Origin: Hyphomicrobium sp.
Lineage (GTDB): Bacteria; Pseudomonadota; Alphaproteobacteria; Rhizobiales; Hyphomicrobiaceae
DNA length: 64,000 bases
Reading direction: 5' to 3'
Assembly (NCBI GenBank): GCA_016793445.1
Contig: JAEUME010000005.1
Location: 62,001 to 126,000, forward strand
In this document: piece after piece, positions 61,742 through 64,000 of the stretch
Layout: each line of letters opens with the position of its first letter
How positions within the stretch are numbered: position 1 is the first letter of the stretch
Notes under the pieces: generated by a model
What the model was told of the DNA's origin: nothing
What the model saw: the letters and a program-made list of their open reading frames with translations, nothing else
The model's database searches: none
Program-made: the position numbers and the translations under genes

Positions 61742-64000
61742 TCAGCTGCGGATTTCGCCGCCCGTGGCTTTCTTCACGCCGTCGATGATCTTGGCCGAAA
61801 TGGCCTCGATATCCTTGTCCGTCAGCGTCGCTTCCGTCGGCTGCAAGGTGACTTCGATGGCGATCGACTTCTTGCCCTCGGATGCGAGCGCGCCACCCTC
61901 GAAAACATCGAATACGTCGACGGACTGTACCAGAGCCTTATCCACGCCCGCGGCAGCCTTGATCACATCGGCGGCAGCGACGTCTTTAGCGACGATGAAG
62001 GCGAAATCGCGCGACACCGGCAACAGATCGGCTGCGGCCAGCGGCGGCTTGGCGCGCGACTTCTTCTTTTCCGGAGGCAGCGCGTCCAGGAAAATTTCGA
62101 AGGCGGCGACGGGGCCTTCCGCATCCATCGCCTTGAGCGTTGCAGGGTGCAAGTCGCCAAAGTATGCGAGCACGACCTTGGGCCCGAGCCGCAGCGTGCC
62201 TGAACGCCCAGGGTGATACCAAGCAGGGCAGTCACGCGTGATCTGCGCCTTGCCCGCATCAAAGCCAAGAGCGGCGAGGGCGGCAAATACATCGGCTTTG
62301 GCGTCGAACACGCCTGCGTCCTCCGCCTTGCCGGACCAGTGCCGTCCGCTGCCGGTCAGCGTCGCCGAGCCTGCGCGCACACCGGCTGCGCTCAGATACT
62401 GATCGTCCGGCTTGTCGCCGCGGTAGGCTTGGCCGAGTTCGAACAGCGCCACATCGTTGAGGCCGCGATTTCGGTTGCGCGTGACAGACGCGATGAGGCC
62501 AGGGAGCAAGGACGGCCGCATCGACGACATCTCGGTCGAGATCGGATTGGCAAGCTCGATGGCGTCGCTGCCGCCGCCGAAGTGCGAGGCTTGCGCGCGG
62601 GGGATGAACGACCACGTCACCGCTTCGGTAAGGCCGCGCGCCGCTAAAGCGCGCCGTGCCCTGCGGGCGCGTTTCTGCTTCTCGGTGAGCACAGGCTTGG
62701 CAACACCGCGATTGCGCGGCAGCGGCGTGGAGGGGACGCGGTCGAGCCCTGCGATGCGCACGACCTCTTCGACGAGATCGGCAGGACCATGGATGTCCGG
62801 CCGCCAGGAGGGCACGGCAACTTTGGCGGCGTCCGGCGGGCCATCGACCTTGCAGCCCAAGGCTTCAAGAATGTCCTTTATCTCGGCATCCGCCAATGTC
62901 ACGCCCGAGATTTTCGCGATCCGGCCGAAGTCGAATGCGATCACGCGATTGAGGATAGGCTCCTTGCCGGCAATCTCCATCTTCGTGGGCGTGCCGCCGC
63001 ACAGCTTCAGGATCATGTCGGTGGCGAGATCCAGTCCGCCCTTCACATAGGCCGGATCGACGCCGCGTTCGAAGCGGTAGCGCGCGTCGGTGGCAAGTCC
63101 CGCCTTGCGGCCCGTCTGCGCCGTGCGCACGGGATCGAAATAGGCGCTCTCTATGAACACGTTCGTGGTCGTGCCAGTGGAGCCCGTCGTCTCCCCGCCC
63201 ATGATGCCGCCAAAGCCGAGCGGACCGCTGTCATCGGCAATCACGCACATGGTCGGATCGACCGTGTGCTCCTTGCCGTCGAGGCCGAGGAATTTCTCGA
63301 TCTTGTTGCCGAGGCGCGCGCGGATCGAACCCTTGATCTTGTCGGCGTCGTAGACGTGCAGCGGGCGGCCGCGGTCGTAGGAGATGTAGTTCGTCACATC
63401 GACGAGTGCGTTGATGGGGCGCAGGCCGATCGCCGTCAGGCGGTTCTGCAACCATGCGGGCGAAGGTCCATTGGTCACGCCCTTGACGAGACGGCCCGCG
63501 AAAACCGGGCAGGCATCGGCTGTCTGCGGCGTGAATTCCAGCTTGATCGCGATGGGGCAGGGCTCCTTGCCCTCGACGTTGCCGAGCTTGGGTTCCGGCT
63601 TGAGCGTGCCCATACCGGCGGCAGCAAGATCGCGCGCGATGCCACGAACGCCGGTGCAGTCGGGGCGGTTGGGTGTCAGCTTCACCTCGAACACGGGATC
63701 ATTGAGGCCCGCTGCATCGACGTAGCGCTCGCCGATCTTATCCTTCCAGCCGGCCGGCAGATCGAGGATGCCATCAGACTCTTCCTGCAACTCCAGCTCA
63801 GCGGCCGAGCACATCATGCCGTTGGAGACGACGCCGCGGACGGGCTTCTTCTCGAGCGTGATGCCGGAGCCTGGAATGTAGGTGCCGAGTGGGGCGAACA
63901 CGGCGAGCATGCCCGCTTTCGCGTTCGGTGCGCCGCAGACGACCTCCATCAGCGGCTTGCCCTTTTCGATCTCGACCTGCAGCACCTGCAGCTTGTCGGC
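61742..64000 (-). CDS. pheT: Phenylalanyl-tRNA synthetase beta subunit, start outside the window
   Basis: At least 752 residues of PheT are visible; the N-terminal end lies beyond 64000. Domains from the N-terminal side are the tRNA-binding OB fold (VVCGAPNAKAGMLAVFAPLG), the B3/B4 editing region (EVKLTPNRPDCTGVRGIARD and VDVTNYISYDRGRPLHVYDA), the B5 domain (GRIAKISGVTLADAEIKDIL), the core (RGLTEAVTWSFIPRAQASHF) and the C-terminal anticodon-binding FDX-ACB domain (VSRDFAFIVAKDV). It forms the alpha2-beta2 enzyme that charges tRNA-Phe. PheS should lie upstream of it, outside the window. Confidence 0.97.
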   Translation of the reverse strand, partial: ADKLQVLQVEIEKGKPLMEVVCGAPNAKAGMLAVFAPLGTYIPGSGITLEKKPVRGVVSNGMMCSAAELELQEESDGILDLPAGWKDKIGERYVDAAGLNDPVFEVKLTPNRPDCTGVRGIARDLAAAGMGTLKPEPKLGNVEGKEPCPIAIKLEFTPQTADACPVFAGRLVKGVTNGPSPAWLQNRLTAIGLRPINALVDVTNYISYDRGRPLHVYDADKIKGSIRARLGNKIEKFLGLDGKEHTVDPTMCVIADDSGPLGFGGIMGGETTGSTGTTTNVFIESAYFDPVRTAQTGRKAGLATDARYRFERGVDPAYVKGGLDLATDMILKLCGGTPTKMEIAGKEPILNRVIAFDFGRIAKISGVTLADAEIKDILEALGCKVDGPPDAAKVAVPSWRPDIHGPADLVEEVVRIAGLDRVPSTPLPRNRGVAKPVLTEKQKRARRARRALAARGLTEAVTWSFIPRAQASHFGGGSDAIELANPISTEMSSMRPSLLPGLIASVTRNRNRGLNDVALFELGQAYRGDKPDDQYLSAAGVRAGSATLTGSGRHWSGKAEDAGVFDAKADVFAALAALGFDAGKAQITRDCPAWYHPGRSGTLRLGPKVVLAYFGDLHPATLKAMDAEGPVAAFEIFLDALPPEKKKSRAKPPLAAADLLPVSRDFAFIVAKDVAAADVIKAAAGVDKALVQSVDVFDVFEGGALASEGKKSIAIEVTLQPTEATLTDKDIEAISAKIIDGVKKATGGEIRS

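Overview
The window is GC-rich chromosomal DNA, most likely from an alphaproteobacterium of the order Hyphomicrobiales (Rhizobiales). This placement is an inference from gene content: an imelysin/DUF1513 pair, an ExoF-type polysaccharide export protein, DUF5681 next to a ParB-methylase, and the style of the insertion sequences. I saw no tRNA, rRNA or CRISPR array.

Layout. (1) 1-6.2 kb is core genome: the end of an imelysin gene, a DUF1513 protein, a MobA/MocA-like cytidylyltransferase, rimO, an RlpA-like protein and a type II NADH dehydrogenase. (2) 6.9-36.4 kb is a surface-polysaccharide locus of the Wzx/Wzy type. Its left arm runs mostly on the plus strand: SDR epimerase, L-2-hydroxyglutarate-oxidase-like flavoprotein, sugar nucleotidyltransferase, DegT aminotransferase, initiating sugar-phosphate transferase, PIG-L deacetylase and WbqC. 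Its right arm runs mostly on the minus strand: OPX export protein, Wzz-like protein, glycosyltransferase, Wzx, WbpI, an unknown secreted protein, Wzy and WbpA-B-D-E. WbpA, B, E, D and I together form a complete predicted route from UDP-GlcNAc to UDP-2,3-diacetamido-2,3-dideoxy-mannuronate. The locus is cut by IS5-like, IS3, IS1595, IS110, IS66 and IS1380 elements, mostly broken and in places nested. (3) 36.7-39.7 kb is a graveyard of fragments (IS1380, IS3, IS701, IS21) plus a truncated zinc-ribbon methyltransferase.

(4) 39.5-42.5 kb is accessory and phage-like: two paralogous small proteins, a Rad52-like annealing protein fused to an HNH-type zinc motif, a Gp157-like protein and a small HTH regulator. 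(5) 42.8-46.1 kb holds a frameshifted EamA transporter, an IS5/IS1182 fragment and a large WG-repeat protein. (6) 46.2-51.9 kb is a tightly overlapping six-gene operon resembling E. coli ynbABCD: CDP-alcohol phosphotransferase, hydrolase-methyltransferase fusion, PAP2-tyrosine phosphatase fusion, CDP-diglyceride synthase, plus a PlsC-like acyltransferase and an unknown membrane protein. It looks like a dedicated pathway for an unidentified phospholipid and is my best candidate for an undescribed system.

(7) 52-56 kb has an unknown membrane protein, a terminator-ended possible small RNA, a small coiled-coil protein with a c-type cytochrome, and a twice-frameshifted GMC oxidoreductase. (8) 56.4-60 kb is a second phage-like block (Gp157 fragment, unknown proteins, ParB-methyltransferase, DUF5681). 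(9) 60.5-64 kb returns to core genome with a YdcF-like protein and pheT, which runs off the window.
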